Of a stretch of 64,000 nucleotides of DNA, positions 33,437 through 44,879 are shown piece by piece. The stretch is from assembly GCA_038380435.1 (NCBI GenBank), contig JAWZYU010000025.1, forward strand, positions 25,582,707 to 25,646,706, written 5' to 3'. This stretch comes from Ryuthela nishihirai. Lineage: Eukaryota; Arthropoda; Arachnida; Araneae; Heptathelidae. The notes beneath the pieces were generated by a model. The model ran no database searches. It saw only the letters and a program-made list of their open reading frames with translations, and was not told where the DNA came from. The first letter of the stretch is position 1. Each line of letters begins with the position of its first letter. A program made the translations under genes and the position numbers.

Positions 33437-34136
33437 GTTTTTATCGAAGGAGAATCAACAATCGAGGACAAACCACGAAGTTTACTGAAGAAGAAACAAC
33501 CATCGAAGACAACCAATGAAGTTTACCGAAGGAGAATCAGCCATCGAGGACAAACCACGAAGTTTGCCGAAGGAGAATCAGCAATCGAGGACAAACCACG
33601 AAGTTTACTGAAGAAGAAACAACCATCGAGGACAACCACGAAGTTCACCGAAGGAGAAACAGCCATCGAGGACAAACCACGAAGTTCACAGAAGGAGAAA
33701 CAGCCATCGAGGACAAACCACGAAGTTTTCGGAAGGAAAAACAACCACCGAGGACAAATTACGAAGTTTACCGAAGGAGAAACAGCCATCGAGGACAAAC
33801 CACGAAGTTTACCGAAGGAGAAACAACCATCGAGGACAGACCACGAAGTTTACCGAAGGAGAAGCAGCCATCGAGGACAGACCACGAAGTTTACCGAAGG
33901 AGAAACAACCATCGAGGACAGACCACGAAGTTTACCGAAGGAGAAACAACCATCGAGGACAGACCACGAAGTTCACCGAAGGAGAAACAACCTCGAGGAC
34001 AAACCACGAAGTTCACCGAAGGAGAAACAATCATCGAGGACAAACCACGAAGTTCACCGAAGGAGAAACAATCATCGAGGACAAACCATGAAGTTCACCG
34101 AAGTAGAAACAACCATCGAGGACAAACCACGAAGTG
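33437..34136. repeat. 41-bp minisatellite, ~17 copies
   Basis: Unit CGAAGGAGAAACAACCATCG then AGGACAAACCACGAAGTTTAC. All three forward frames lack stops; because 41 is not a multiple of 3, an open frame cycles through them and gives a 41-residue super-repeat (251 residues, 33419-34174) of charged peptide such as GETTIEDKPRSLPKEKQPSR. No start context, domain or conservation supports a protein. Confidence 0.92.
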
Positions 34137-34174
34137 GGAGGCCTCCAACTTCAGCCACTGATGATAATCGATGA

Positions 34175-34770
34175 CGGATATATTTTTTTCTGAACAGGAT
34201 TCCAGTCTTGGGTTTGGTGGTGGCGCAAATGCATCACGTGTACTGAAACTATTTTGAAGGGTATTTTTATGTAGCGGAACAATGGATGCAGATACATATG
34301 TAACTGGAATCTTCTATTGATTATAATAAAAACTTTATCATGTAACAGGCTTTTCTTTCAGTATACCTTACTAGCTTAAAACTTGTATATAATTTTATTG
34401 GTCAAGAGGACGCAACTTGTATTTTTATGGTGAAATGTAATAAAAAAAGTTAATAAAAAACATTCACTCAGGGTTAAAACAACCCAATCTGTTGCCATAC
34501 CTAATGAATTTTTATCTCAAATTAAAGCATTTAATTCAGGGAATATCAAGATTTGACCCAAATTATTTTCTGCCCCCCTCTCTCTTAAAAACATTTTTTA
34601 AGGAGATCGATCATAATCACTTATATATCAAATGACAGTTTGAGACGTGAGGAATGTCATCTCCAATATATTTTAGAGATCTGAGCATCAAGGCGAAAAA
34701 TTTGCTATTTTCTCTAAAAAGTAATAAATAAAACGAAGAGAAATATACATTAAAAATACAAGGTATAAAA
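34175..34770. other. Intergenic; SINE-A tail scrap
   Basis: AT-rich. Near 34468-34490 ACTCAGGGTTAAAACAACCC resembles the last bases of SINE-A. Nothing else recognised. Confidence 0.4.
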
Positions 34771-34774
34771 TAAA

Positions 34775-34973
34775 AAAAATAAATACCCCCTCAAGCAGCT
34801 GCTTGCCACAGAGGTCTGACAGGAGCCTGTCAGTTTATATGCCACAGTAGGAGATCTGAGAGGATGGCAGGACCTCAGCAGAAAAACAATACGCACATCC
34901 ATGCTTTTACCTGGGACTCGAACCCAGGTTCCTTAGATCAGTAGCCATGCATGCTAACCACTCGGCCACGGGA
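34775..34973 (-). mobile_element. SINE-B, best-preserved copy
   Basis: Minus strand: GTGGCCGAGTGGTTAGCATG, GGTTCGAGTCCCAGGT (perfect B box), body with CTGAGGTCCTGCCATCCTCT, CAAGCAGCTGCTTG and an AAATA-type tail on the far left. GGCCGAGTGG is a typical Leu/Ser tRNA A-box region. Confidence 0.85.
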
Positions 34974-34975
34974 CG

Positions 34976-35307
34976 GCATCAAAGTATATTAATTCAAAAA
35001 TAAATAGTTTTTATAATTTGACTTGAAGTAACTGTACAATTGTCATCATCACGCTTGAGCGGTTTTTAGTTGATGTGCTGTAATAAGGCATTCGACGCAT
35101 CACTTACTGCATTGTTCAGTGAGTGAGATGGACATGGCACTGTGAACGGATTGATCTAGTTTAGTTAGATGCACTAATTAACAAGCATTCGTGGGTTTTG
35201 AAACGTCTTAGAATTCCTACTGGAATTCCATTCTTTTTTATGTAAAACCCTTATAAAATATTAGAGAATTTTCCATTCTTTTTTTATACGTTGCCTACCA
35301 AAAACAC
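34976..35307. other. Intergenic, no feature seen
   Basis: AT-rich spacer, nothing recognised. Confidence 0.45.
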
Positions 35308-35309
35308 TA

Positions 35310-35574
35310 CAGTCGCTCGAAAAAAAATATCCCAACACTGTGGTTGATTACAGAATTTAGAAAAAATATCTGGCAACGATTTTTTTTAGAAATTAGCGAT
35401 CTGACAACCTTCGTGTGTGACACGAAGGGATTTAGAAATTAGTGATCTGGCAACCTTCGTGTCACGTGACACAAAGGTTGCCAGATCACTAATTTCTAAA
35501 AACAAATCGTTGCCAGATATTTTTTCTCAATTCTGTAATCAACCATAGTGTTCGGATATTTTTTTGAGCGACTG
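35310..35574. mobile_element. MITE-1 with partly duplicated left arm
   Basis: TA at 35308-35309 and 35575-35576. The segment TTTAGAAATTAGYGATCTGR with CAACCTTCGTGTG occurs twice before the dyad (35383-35416 and 35430-35467), an internal duplication of part of the left arm. Confidence 0.9.
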
Positions 35575-35589
35575 TACATACCATGACAG

Positions 35590-35952
35590 AATATCTCGTA
35601 GTTCACGTTCAACCTTGACAGAACTATCATAGAATGGATCGTGGTTCCTAAAATAATCCACAGGTTCATAAATTTTGCTGAAGGCTCTTAAGCCTTTAAT
35701 GGTTAAGGTCTTTTATTCTGCAGTGACTTTGTCGTCTTCAGTCGTGATCTACTGATGTGATTCACGGAAGTGCAGGAAAGTTTTACGTACAGTTCCTCAA
35801 TAATTCGGCCTCGGTATATATTGAAGTACAATTGAATTAGGGATAGGAGACGTTATCCAAATTCAGTACCGCAAGTCCCGCATTTACGCGCATGGGTCGC
35901 TGAAACTCTGGTCATATATAGCTGTCAGCTTTGGCTTCCCCAAGCATTTGTC
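35590..35952. other. Upstream region of the Tc1-A transposase
   Basis: Probably contains the element's left end and leader, but I could not find matching terminal inverted repeats. Candidate boundaries are unresolved. Confidence 0.35.
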
Positions 35953-35964
35953 GTGAGAAGCGTA

Positions 35965-37005
35965 ATGGGAAAGCCGCGGGATTTAGATTCATTTCACAGA
36001 GGGCTGATCGTAGGTGCTCGACGGATGGGACACTCGATCTCCGAAATTGTCAACGAACTTGAATTTTCTCGTAAGACAGTTTCAATAGTGTTCCGGGAAT
36101 ATGAAAATTCCGGCAAAAAAACAAGCTCCCGGACAAACTGCAAAGGACAACCAGCCTTGAATGATCGTGGGCTTCGCCGTCTGACCCGCATCGTACGGAC
36201 CGATAGGGGCCAGACTTTATCTGAAATCACCTCCCATCTGAAGGCGGGTTCCAGCTGGGAAGTCAGCGCATGGACCGTGCAACGCTCACTTCATCGTCTC
36301 GGCTTCGGGAGCCGCCGACCTACGAGAGTCCCACTTCTAACGGTGGGACACCGAGCTGAACACTTGCCTGGGCTAAAGAACATCGAAACTGGACCATCGA
36401 AAATTGGCAACGGATAGCCTGAAGTGATGAATACCGATTTAAACTTCATCATGCCAATGGGAGGCTGAGGGTATGGCGACAACCCCATGAAGCCATGGAT
36501 CCTCATGTCAGGTCGGAACACTACAAGCTAGTGGTGGCTCAATGATGGCCTGGGGTGTCTTCAGTTGGACATCTGTGGGACCTTTGGTACGTGTACTGAC
36601 GACTCTTAATGCATCCCAGTAAGTAGAACTCATGGCTAACCATTTACACTCATTTATGGCCATCATGCATCCCAATGGAGATGGCGTCTACCAGAAAGAC
36701 AACTGTTCATCTCACAGGTCCAGGTTGGCTACTGCATGGTTGCAGGAGCATTCTGCTGACTTCGAAATAATGAATTGGCCACCTAGAAGCCCAGCTTTAA
36801 ATCCCATCGAAAATCTTTGGGATACTTTCGAGCAGAGCGTTCGGCCCCATGTCCCATCAATGACGACCTTGAGAGAATTATGGACAGCTCTGGAGGATGC
36901 ATGGGTCACCATACCTGTGGAACGTTTACGCAAGCTTGTGGAGTCCTTGCCTCGTCGCGAGCGGCCGTTATCAGGGCCAGAAGGGGTCCAACATGTTACT
37001 AGGTT
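35965..37005 (+). pseudogene. Tc1/mariner transposase remnant (Tc1-A, DD36E spacing)
   Basis: A cut-and-paste transposase, broken. The best start is the Met at 35965 (MGKPRDLDSFHRG). The N-terminal part has the paired-like helix-turn-helix (GHSISEIVNELEFSRKTVS) and a second DNA-binding segment ending HRLGFGSRRPTR. A frameshift near 36369 and a Trp-to-stop change at 36420-36422 interrupt the catalytic region; the first Asp is at 36426 (SDEYRF). A third frame from 36632 carries the second Asp (QKDNCSSH, codon 36698) and Glu (NPIENLWD, codon 36809), with 36 residues between. A last frameshift near 36950 moves the C-terminus (RAAVIRARRGPTCY) to another frame, ending near 37005. Not functional. 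Confidence 0.92.
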
Positions 37006-37009
37006 GCTA

Positions 37010-37387
37010 TCCCTAATTCAGTGGCACTTCAGTGTATGTGGGCAAACAGATAGCGTGGGCTTGGATAATGGGGACTTCTGTACTTCCATTCATATGATTG
37101 CCGCTAGCGAAGATAAGTGATTTCAATTTAATGCAACCTGACAGTTTGCTTTCCTGCTACTTATAAGCGAAGGAGGTAAAGACTCATTTCCAGGCGCACC
37201 GTCCGTTAACTTTTAGTTTTTTCTCCCTCTTTTTCACGAAACAGGTTTGCCATATTTGCAGAAGTCAATGATCTTACATTTCGCTTTAAATCATATTATT
37301 TAAGAAAGAATTTTCGTATTTTCTATTAAAATTAATGGCACACTTCCCCATAGTGGTAATGTATTTAACATTCTAATGATCATACAT
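37010..37387. other. Downstream region of Tc1-A
   Basis: Should contain the right end of the transposon; no terminal inverted repeat was recognised. Confidence 0.35.
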
Positions 37388-37399
37388 CTTGATCTTGAA

Positions 37400-37797
37400 G
37401 GGGCGGGGGTGACTCAGTCGGTAGCGCGCCAGGCTCGTAATCTGTAGTTCACAGGTTCGAGTCCCAGCTGGGTCAGCGTTGAGATTTATCTCCGCAAAAT
37501 TCCCTGCCCTGCCCACGGTCAGTAGGGGACACCGATGGGCTTGGAAAGGCCGCCGTCCATCGGATGGGACGTTAAGCCGTGTCCCCGTGTACGGGAGAGC
37601 CATACCCTGTGCACGTTAAAGAACACGTTAACAACAATGACCTTGACGGGAGGCTACCATCTGTCTCTCAACAGCTGTTCCAGTGGGTCCCCTCCCCCAA
37701 CCTTCTCTGAGCCTTCGGGGTCCATGTAACCTGGCCATTTAGCATATGGTGTGCAAAAAAGTGCCGCTCACAGGTAAAACAACCCAACCCAAACCAA
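37400..37797 (+). mobile_element. SINE-A, full length with TSD
   Basis: CTTGATCTTGAA flanks it at 37388-37399 and 37798-37809. Inside, ACACGTTAACAACAATGACCT replaces the usual CACGCTGGATGGCCT. Confidence 0.95.
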
Positions 37798-37809
37798 CTT
37801 GATCTTGAA

Positions 37810-38270
37810 ATTTTTGCGAATACTTGAATGGAGCAACCCGCCTATCATGACAACAAGCGATAAAAAGACTCAGAACTATTCATACTCATAATAAGCTGAA
37901 TGATAAGATGATTATATTGAAAGAAAAGCACATAACTAGGCGGAAAAGATTTAACAGAAAAAAAATCTTGTTTTACTGAATTGTCCAAAATATGAAACAT
38001 GCTGGAAATCCATCTTTTAAATACCTGAAAAAACAAACATCAAAATAACAACATCAAAGAATTTTTTATCTCCAATATATTGCATCATTCTAACTAAAAC
38101 AGTTAAGGGAAAAATACATCTTATCAACATTAAACTCTTTAAGAAAGGCAATATTTCATAACAGAAAACTTCAATTTAAAAACATTTACAATATTCCAAA
38201 AATGAACTTCACAGCAAGCAACTCACACCAAATCAGTAAGATTCCTTCAAATCTCGAAGGACATCACTGC
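37810..38270. other. Intergenic, AT-rich
   Basis: No gene or repeat recognised. Confidence 0.45.
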
Positions 38271-38274
38271 TGCT

Positions 38275-38460
38275 GCGAAATATTCCAGTTTACATAACTA
38301 TTTAAACACTGAACGAATATAGTTGAAAATCGAGATTGAAATAGATTTGTTTATGGTCTTTAATTTTATCCTCATTCACATTTTTCTGTTAAATGCATAA
38401 TTTAGAAGTTATAGATCTTCGAATTTAGATTCCCATCCATGTAACATGAAAATTCTCGTA
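38275..38460. repeat. Rep-C fragment
   Basis: Right-arm orientation of Rep-C: ACACTGAACGAATATAGTTG, AAAATCGAGATTGA, CATTCACATTTTTC, AGAAGTTATAGATC, GATTCCCATCCATGTAACAT. Diverged single arm. Confidence 0.65.
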
Positions 38461-38470
38461 TACGATTATT

Positions 38471-39068
38471 TTGGCAAGGCAGTTTAATATATTGATTGAA
38501 AACAAATTAATGCACAGGAATTTCTTTCGTAAATCTTTATTGCGCCAGCCTTCTAAGGGTTATAAATGTGAGAGAATTTTGAAGAAAGAAGGTCGATATA
38601 CGATAACAGCTGTCGACGCCCCCTGGTTTGTCACTAACAGACAACTCCATAAAGACCTGGGCATCGACTATATATATATACACATATAAAACGCACCTCA
38701 ATAAGTTTTTTTAGGTTGTAAGCAATAATCCCAATGAGATTATTTCATCTCCGATTCTTTACGATCATACTGTTTTGAACAAGTACAAGAGGCCTAAAAC
38801 GGTAGCGTTCTCTGAGGAGACCTACCCGTTTTAGGTTTCTTATACAATTTTACTGCTATTTTTAGCTTTTCTTATGTTTTCCCTTAAGGGCCCACCTAAG
38901 GGTGGTTTACTTATATATTTGTTCTTACTCATGCCAAATAGGCATATCTTTATGATGGAGATGGTTAGGGGTGAAATTATTACCCGGTACATCGAATATG
39001 ATTATACGATCTACGAAGGAGAGAAGGCCGCCCAGGTCCTTCTCTTAGCTAAGAATCTATCAAATTAA
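38471..39068 (+). pseudogene. 3' end of a jockey-like LINE (reverse transcriptase C-terminus)
   Basis: The frame 38471-38689 contains ITAVDAPWFVTNRQLHKDLG, resembling the segment after the reverse transcriptase of jockey-clade LINEs (APWF/YV-N---H-DL-I). After a frameshift, 38735-38830 reads NPNEIISSPI and YKRPKTVAFSEE, resembling the following conserved end of such proteins. The rest to about 39068 is probably 3' UTR, with a small hairpin AGAGAAGG/CCTTCTCT near 39020-39045. The polymerase domain is absent, so this is a dead 5'-truncated copy. Assignment is by recall of the family pattern. Confidence 0.6.
38788..38842. repeat. Inverted repeat CCTAAAACGGTAG
   Basis: AGGCCTAAAACGGTAG and CTACCCGTTTTAGGTTT pair around a ~20-nt loop with two adjacent flaws. 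It lies in the LINE C-terminal region, so it may be coding coincidence. Confidence 0.6.
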
Positions 39069-39382
39069 AGGCATGTATCAATCTAAAGTATCCAGAGTAA
39101 TAAAAGCATCTCTTTTGAGTTTTTTATATTTCAATTCTGAAAATTTTATTTCCTTTGCCTTTATATATACAGAGTTTATCATAGCGAGCTCTGAGAACTT
39201 CACTGCAAGACCAAATGCTGCATATTCCTTACAGATAGTACATACAGATACAGAAAGAGTAAATACTTAAAATAATGTTAATAAAATCCGCGTAGAACTT
39301 GGTGTAACTTATCCGCAGGAAACGTTAAATATTCGCAGTTACAAATAGTTTCTATACATCGGTTACATATTAACATTCATGC

Positions 39383-39771
39383 GTTGGGTTGGGTTGTTTT
39401 ACCTCTGAGCGGCACTTTTTTGCACACCATGGGCTAAATGGCCAGGTCACATGGACCCCGAAGGCTCAGAGAAGGTTGGGGGAGGGGATCCACTGAAACA
39501 GCTGTTGGGAGACAGATGGTAGCCTCCCGTCAAGGCCATCCAGCGTGTTCTTTAACGTGCACAGGGTATGGCTCTCCCGCACACGGGCCACGGCTTAACG
39601 TCCCATCCGACGGACGGCGGCCTGTTCCAAGCCCATCGGTGTCCCCTACTGACCGTAGGCAGGGCAGGGAATTTTGCGGAGATAAATCTCAACGCTGACC
39701 CAGCTGGGATTCGAACCTGGGAACTACAGATTACGAGCCTGGCGCGCTACCGACTGAGCCACCCCCGCCCC
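39383..39771 (-). mobile_element. SINE-A, full length with TSD
   Basis: Close to consensus from tail to tRNA head. AACATTCATGC flanks it at 39372-39382 and 39772-39782. Confidence 0.95.
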
Positions 39772-39782
39772 AACATTCATGC

Positions 39783-41814
39783 ATATGAAGTCCTGATACA
39801 TATATATATATAATTTAGGAAAGAAGCACTTTTATACTTTTAACTTCTTAAAAGCCAATTTTTGGTCTCGGATTTGAGTTGTGATATCTTAAGAATGGAT
39901 AACAGTTCTCTAGACAAAGAGTTTAAAAATAACTGAAACAGTATAGTTTCTGGCTTTAGAAGGAGTTAAGCGTTCAGTTTCTCCCAACCACTGATTCACT
40001 TCCGTTGACTCTTGAAGTTTCGATGATCTTGAACTAGCCTCTCAACTAGATCATCACTAAAGTGTTGATCCGAAGCTTTCACATCCCTTTGGATGTTATC
40101 GATCTTTTTGGTTCTCAGCCTCCTTGTTAACCTGCTTGGCCTGTCTCTTCAGCGACAACTTTCTCAAAGTCACGTCAGTGAGAAATTTAACAATATTGGC
40201 TATTAGATGTCAGTGGGCCTTAAACCTCCCGAAATTTCACTTATTAATATAATTATTCCAGTCTTGAAACTCTGAATTTATTGAACTATCAACCAGCCCA
40301 TTAGCATTACTCAGTAAAACTAATGGCGAAACGAAATATGTATGATGCGTAAACAAACAACAAACATATTAAACATCGGGGTTTAAATAGTAGATTGTGC
40401 CTGAATTGTAGTTTGGTAATAGCGCAGAGTTTTTAAATAGTGGCCGGGTATTAGCGAAGAATTTTCAAATAAAGACCGGGAAATAGCTCAGAATTTTTAA
40501 GTAGTGACGGGGTTATAGCGCAGAATTTTTAAGCAATGGCCGGGTCGAAAGACAGGGATGCCAGTCATCTTGAGACCCGACCACTACTTAAAAAAGGGAG
40601 ATGTGCGGATTCCCTTTTCGTGAAAATAGAATTGTCAATTACTTCAGGAACAAAGTGTTTGATTTAACATGCAAAGATTTCTACATTTTATATGGAAAAC
40701 TCGAACAGTTTTCTGTATATTTGTATATAATCGCACGTTCATATATTAATAGAAAAAACTTCGCCCAATAATTGTAAGAGTTTTATATAGTTTTAACTTA
40801 TAGCCTGGGCTAAAATTGTAAACGAATATAAACAAAATAATTATAAATTGTAGTCCCCGGACTACTATTCGAACATTTTTGTATATTTATTATTTTTTTT
40901 TATCGCAGTACAAATAGATTTTACCATTACAGGTGACCCCCAAAGCTTAAAGCTTGCCTGCAGGTTATAGAATAATCACATATGTATATAATATGTCACA
41001 ATAATATGATTAACCGTTCTTTCATTTAAAGTAACATTAATATTGTTACATTGGCATGTGATGAAAGCAATTTTGACATTGAAATGTGACATTTATATTA
41101 TTTAACAATGAAATTAATGATAGGATAAATAGGTTTAGTAAATAATGCTGATCAACACGATTTTTGTTCCAACTGTTCGCGATTTATTCTGGAATAAGGA
41201 GATGAGAATATTTAGTGTTTCTTCTCTTCTTTTCTTAAGCTGATTCCGAAACTGTTCTTAAAATTTCTGTATCACCCGCAGTTCTCGCGAAAATAAGTAA
41301 TCTATAGACAATATAATAAGAGAAAATAAGTAATCTATAGATATAAGTAATCTATAGACAACAGAAGTGATTCAAAAAGATTAATTTTGAGATATAAATT
41401 ATTCTGTAATGGAAGCCCATGGGGTGCTATTATTGTTCCATTTCAACCAATTCACTTGCAATTGGGTTTGGGTATGAGAACAAAGTGAATTTCAATAATT
41501 GAAAAAAGGTATTATCTTACAACACCGTGACTTAATTTTTCTGTTTCGTCAATGGAACGAAATTCAAAATGGATGCGGACTTGAATGATTACACCAAGTC
41601 AGAACGAAAGTCAGTGTTAAGTTTTTCTACGCCTAAGTGTTGATTTTTTGACTACCGAACAAAGAATGAAGAGGGAAATTTATTATGAGGCTACCAGTCT
41701 TAATAATTAGGCGATCTCCTACTTTGTGTTTCGCACTTTCATGTTAACGACTATGGAGGAGATGTGCAAAACTCTGTATGATATTTCTGTAAAAATCATT
41801 ATACTGAAAATATC
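39783..41814. other. Intergenic, mostly unique
   Basis: The longest stretch without a transposable element. It holds a degenerate minisatellite (40420-40545) and three copies of ATAAGTAATCTATAGA (41294-41360). No convincing open frame, splice pattern or RNA gene was seen. Confidence 0.45.
40420..40545. repeat. Degenerate ~37-bp repeats
   Basis: Phrases of the type GGTTATAGCGCAGAATTTTT followed by AAGTAGTGACCGG recur three to four times with drift. They match the tidy 30-bp array at 43490, 3 kb away. Confidence 0.7.
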
Positions 41815-41836
41815 ATCATCATCGTCGTCGTCGTCG

Positions 41837-41932
<96 letters not shown>
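41815..41932. repeat. (ATC)n microsatellite
   Basis: About 38 repeats of ATC with a (GTC) patch near 41823-41837. It yields a poly-Ser open frame (41726-42037) that is not a gene. Imperfect TCATC patches continue to about 42066. Confidence 0.97.
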
Positions 41933-41935
<3 letters not shown>

Positions 41936-42069
41936 GCACTATTATTATCTCAATCTCACTCTCACCATTATCATCTCACCCTTACTATTATCATTTCACT
42001 CTCAGTATTATCTTCATCATCCGCACCACCACCATAGGCCTCCTCCCCATCATCATTGTCATCATCGCA

Positions 42070-42785
42070 TGATCAAAAGAGTTATTCCTTAGAATGATTA
42101 GTCTTGTAAAAAAAATCATCCTGTCATTCCCTGAATTCTTCCAAACTGTATTTCAGCTGAAAATATAAGTTTTATCCTTTTTTCCTTTTCATAAAAGTAT
42201 AGGTATGCATTATTCTTGTTCACGGGGTGTGAAAAAAGAAATTGGAAACGCTTGAGATGAAAATGTTTACTTTAAAAGCCGTTAGCTTCCGGGAATGCTA
42301 GAGCAGCTAGGGAATAGGGAAAAGCGACAGATTCAATCGCCTACTGAAACTTCTCCTGCGGAAGTAACTATCGTTCTGCCACTCCCTATTTGCATTTCTC
42401 ATTGTTTCCTTCTTTTCTCGAGCGTATTTAAATGAAAAATGGCTCCGTTTTTTCAATGCCTATCAATAACATAAAAGCAGGTGGGCCTCAGTGAAAATTT
42501 AGTCCTACCAAAGACACTTTTTTTTTAGCTCTGAGAGGAATTTTCCTGGACCTGAAAATGAGAATGGGAAAGCGAATTCGCGAGAAATATACAGAAAAAA
42601 ATATTGAAAAAAAAAATCGTAGAAAAAATAAATAAATAAAGTAAAATGAAAAGTTATTGATTAGTTTTTGTGATTATTTTAATTTTGAAGCCTATGGCGT
42701 GTTGCTGTTGTTTCGTGTGTTCATGTTCTGCAAATAGACTGGTTCACGTTGTTCATGGATACTAAATAACGGTAAGAGTTAGAAT
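42070..42785. other. Intergenic, no feature seen
   Basis: AT-rich spacer with A runs near 42600; nothing recognised. Confidence 0.45.
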
Positions 42786-42794
42786 CCGAACTGT

Positions 42795-43480
42795 TCACAA
42801 TACCAGTTTATACTAAATAAACTGTTCACAATACCATTTTATACTAAATAAACTGTTCACAATACCATTTTATACTAAATAAACTGTTCACAATACCATT
42901 TTATACTAAATAAACTGTTCACAATACCATTTTATACTAAATAAACTGTTTAGAATACCAGTTTATACTTAACAAACTGTTCAGAATACCAGTTTATACT
43001 TAACAAACTGTTCAGAATACCAGTTTATACTAAATAAACTGTTTAGAATATCAGTTTATACTTAACAAACTGTTCACAATACCAGTTTATACTATATAAA
43101 CTGTTCACAATACGATTTTATACTAAATAAACTGTTCACAATACCAATTTATACTTAACACACTATTCACAATACCAGTTTACTTAATAAACCGTTCACA
43201 ACAACATTTTATACTATATGAACCGTTTGCAATACCAGTTTATACGTGAACCGTTCACAATACCAGTTTATACTAAATAAACCGTTCACAGTACCAGTTT
43301 GTACTAAATAAACCGTTTTCACAATACCAGCTTATACTAAATAAACTGTTTACAATATCAGTTTATACTAACTAAACCGTTTACGATACTAGTTTATACT
43401 CAATTAATTGTTTACAATACCGGTTTATGCTAGATAAACTGTTTAGAATAGTAGTATATGCTAGATAAATTGTTTACAAT
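42795..43480. repeat. 31-bp minisatellite, ~22 copies
   Basis: Unit AAACTGTTCACAATACCATT then TTATACTAAAT. The left copies are nearly identical; copies diverge steadily to the right (CCGTTTGC, TTGTTTACAATACCGG), suggesting that recent growth was at the left end. Confidence 0.9.
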
Positions 43481-43489
43481 ACCAAAAAT

Positions 43490-43622
43490 TTTAAATAGTG
43501 CCGAGTTATAATGCAGAATTTTTAATAGTGCCGAGTTATAATGCAGAATTTTTAATAGTGCCGAGTTATAATGCAGAATTTTTAATAGTGCCGAGTTATA
43601 ATGCAGAATTTTTAAATAGTGG
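43490..43622. repeat. 30-bp tandem repeat, 4 copies
   Basis: Unit TGCCGAGTTATAATGCAGAA then TTTTTAATAG, four near-perfect copies. Thirty bases is ten codons, so a PSYNAEFLIV repeat frame appears; I do not take it as a gene. Confidence 0.92.
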
Positions 43623-43675
43623 TATAAATTTTAAAAAGTTAATGCTAAATAAGCTGTTTACGATATCAGTTTATG

Positions 43676-43800
43676 CGCCATCCGACGAATGGGTTCTCTC
43701 TGAACCCATCGGCGTTCCTTTTTTACCTAGAGTAGAGCATGAGTTAGAGTTAAATGCAGGGCCATTTGGAGACGAATCTGAATCAGTTGGTTGCTTTGGA
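43676..43800 (-). mobile_element. SINE-A remnant (central domain and head side)
   Basis: GCGCCATCCGACGAATGGGT, GAACCCATCGGCGTTCC and GAGACGAATCTGAATCAG preserve the order of the reverse copy in strongly diverged form. Confidence 0.5.
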
Positions 43801-44034
43801 AGGAAAGTGAAAATGATTAAGTGTTGCGTAATTTAGGCAATCATAATTCCATAAAATGAATCAAAATAAGACGATTGATGCTTTTTTTAATGTAAATTCT
43901 AATTTCGAGGACGATGCAGTGCTTTTATTATGTTATCAACTAATCTAACCGAAGCATTCATTGACGGTTGAGCGAAATATGCAAAACAAATCTATTACAT
44001 AATAACTGATATGAATATTATCATATTATTATAT

Positions 44035-44875
44035 TGTTACGACAGATGAACGTGCTATAGTGAATTTATGATAAACGTGTCATGAACGCTCGCATATGCT
44101 TCTGCGTGAGATTTATTTTAACCAACGAATTGGAATACAGAACCGATTTGAAAAATAGAAAAGATAGAATTGTTACGTTGGAGTTGTGGATATCCGAAAG
44201 GAGGCATAATTAATTTCAGTATGTACAGTCGCTCAAAAAAGTATCCGAACAATACGGTTAATTACAAAATTCGGAAAAAATATTTGGCAACGATTTTTTT
44301 AGAAATTACTGGTCTGGCAACCTTCGTCTCACGTGACACGAAGGTTGCCAGATCACTGATTTCTGGAAAAATCGTTGCCAGATATTTTTTCTGAATTTTG
44401 TAATTAACCGTAGTGTTCGGATACTTTTTTGAGCGACTGTACATGATGGGTATGTAAAGTGAAGAAGCATTTTAAATGTGAGTGCGCTGAAGGTTGATTA
44501 GTTTATTGGTGTGGATCGTGTTTACAAGCTGGTAGAGGAAAAGAAGAATTGGTTCGGAGAAACCAGTACACTTAACCGCAGTTTTGGAGTAATTTGGGAT
44601 TCAAACCTAAGAAGGAAGTCATTTTTGTGTATAGTTTTTAGTTATTTAGGAATGGTAAGGTTATTCTCGAGATAATGCAAGTATTCACATATATGATTCT
44701 CTTTAGATTAAAAATTTGTTCACACGTAAAATAAACATTGGTATCTTTAGTTTATGTGCATGTTTTTATCCACACTTTTGTATTAAATCACATTATTTTA
44801 GATTTATTGTTACTATTTGTTATTTTTGAACACACGCTAAGTTTTCATCTATTTGAATTCATATCAATATTATTA
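44035..44875. repeat. Diverged direct repeat, copy 1
   Basis: Shares an ordered series of blocks with 48606-49365: TGTTACGACAGA, GAACGTGCTA, GCTCGCAT, TAAGGTTATTCTCGA, AAATCACATTATTTTAGA, TTAATTCATA-like. Copy 1 is interrupted by MITE-1 (44226-44439). The TG start and same-strand spacing would suit two old LTRs, but I see no reverse transcriptase between them, so an old duplication or dispersed repeat is equally possible. Confidence 0.5.
44226..44439. mobile_element. MITE-1, short palindromic form
   Basis: 214-bp fold-back with TA at 44224-44225 and 44440-44441. Its arms carry matched changes (ATACGGTTAATTAC with GTAATTAACCGTA), so sequence identity has been maintained between arms. Confidence 0.95.
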
Positions 44876-44879
44876 CATA

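Noticed and set aside
33419..34174. 251-residue charged protein
   Set aside because: Explained by the 41-bp minisatellite; kept only as a finding about its unusual openness.
35953..37120. An intact Tc1 transposase
   Set aside because: At least three frame changes and a Trp-to-stop change interrupt the catalytic core.
41726..42037. Poly-serine protein
   Set aside because: Translation of an (ATC)n microsatellite.
42795..43622. CRISPR array (30-31-bp repeats)
   Set aside because: Units are contiguous with no unique spacers, and the window is eukaryotic.
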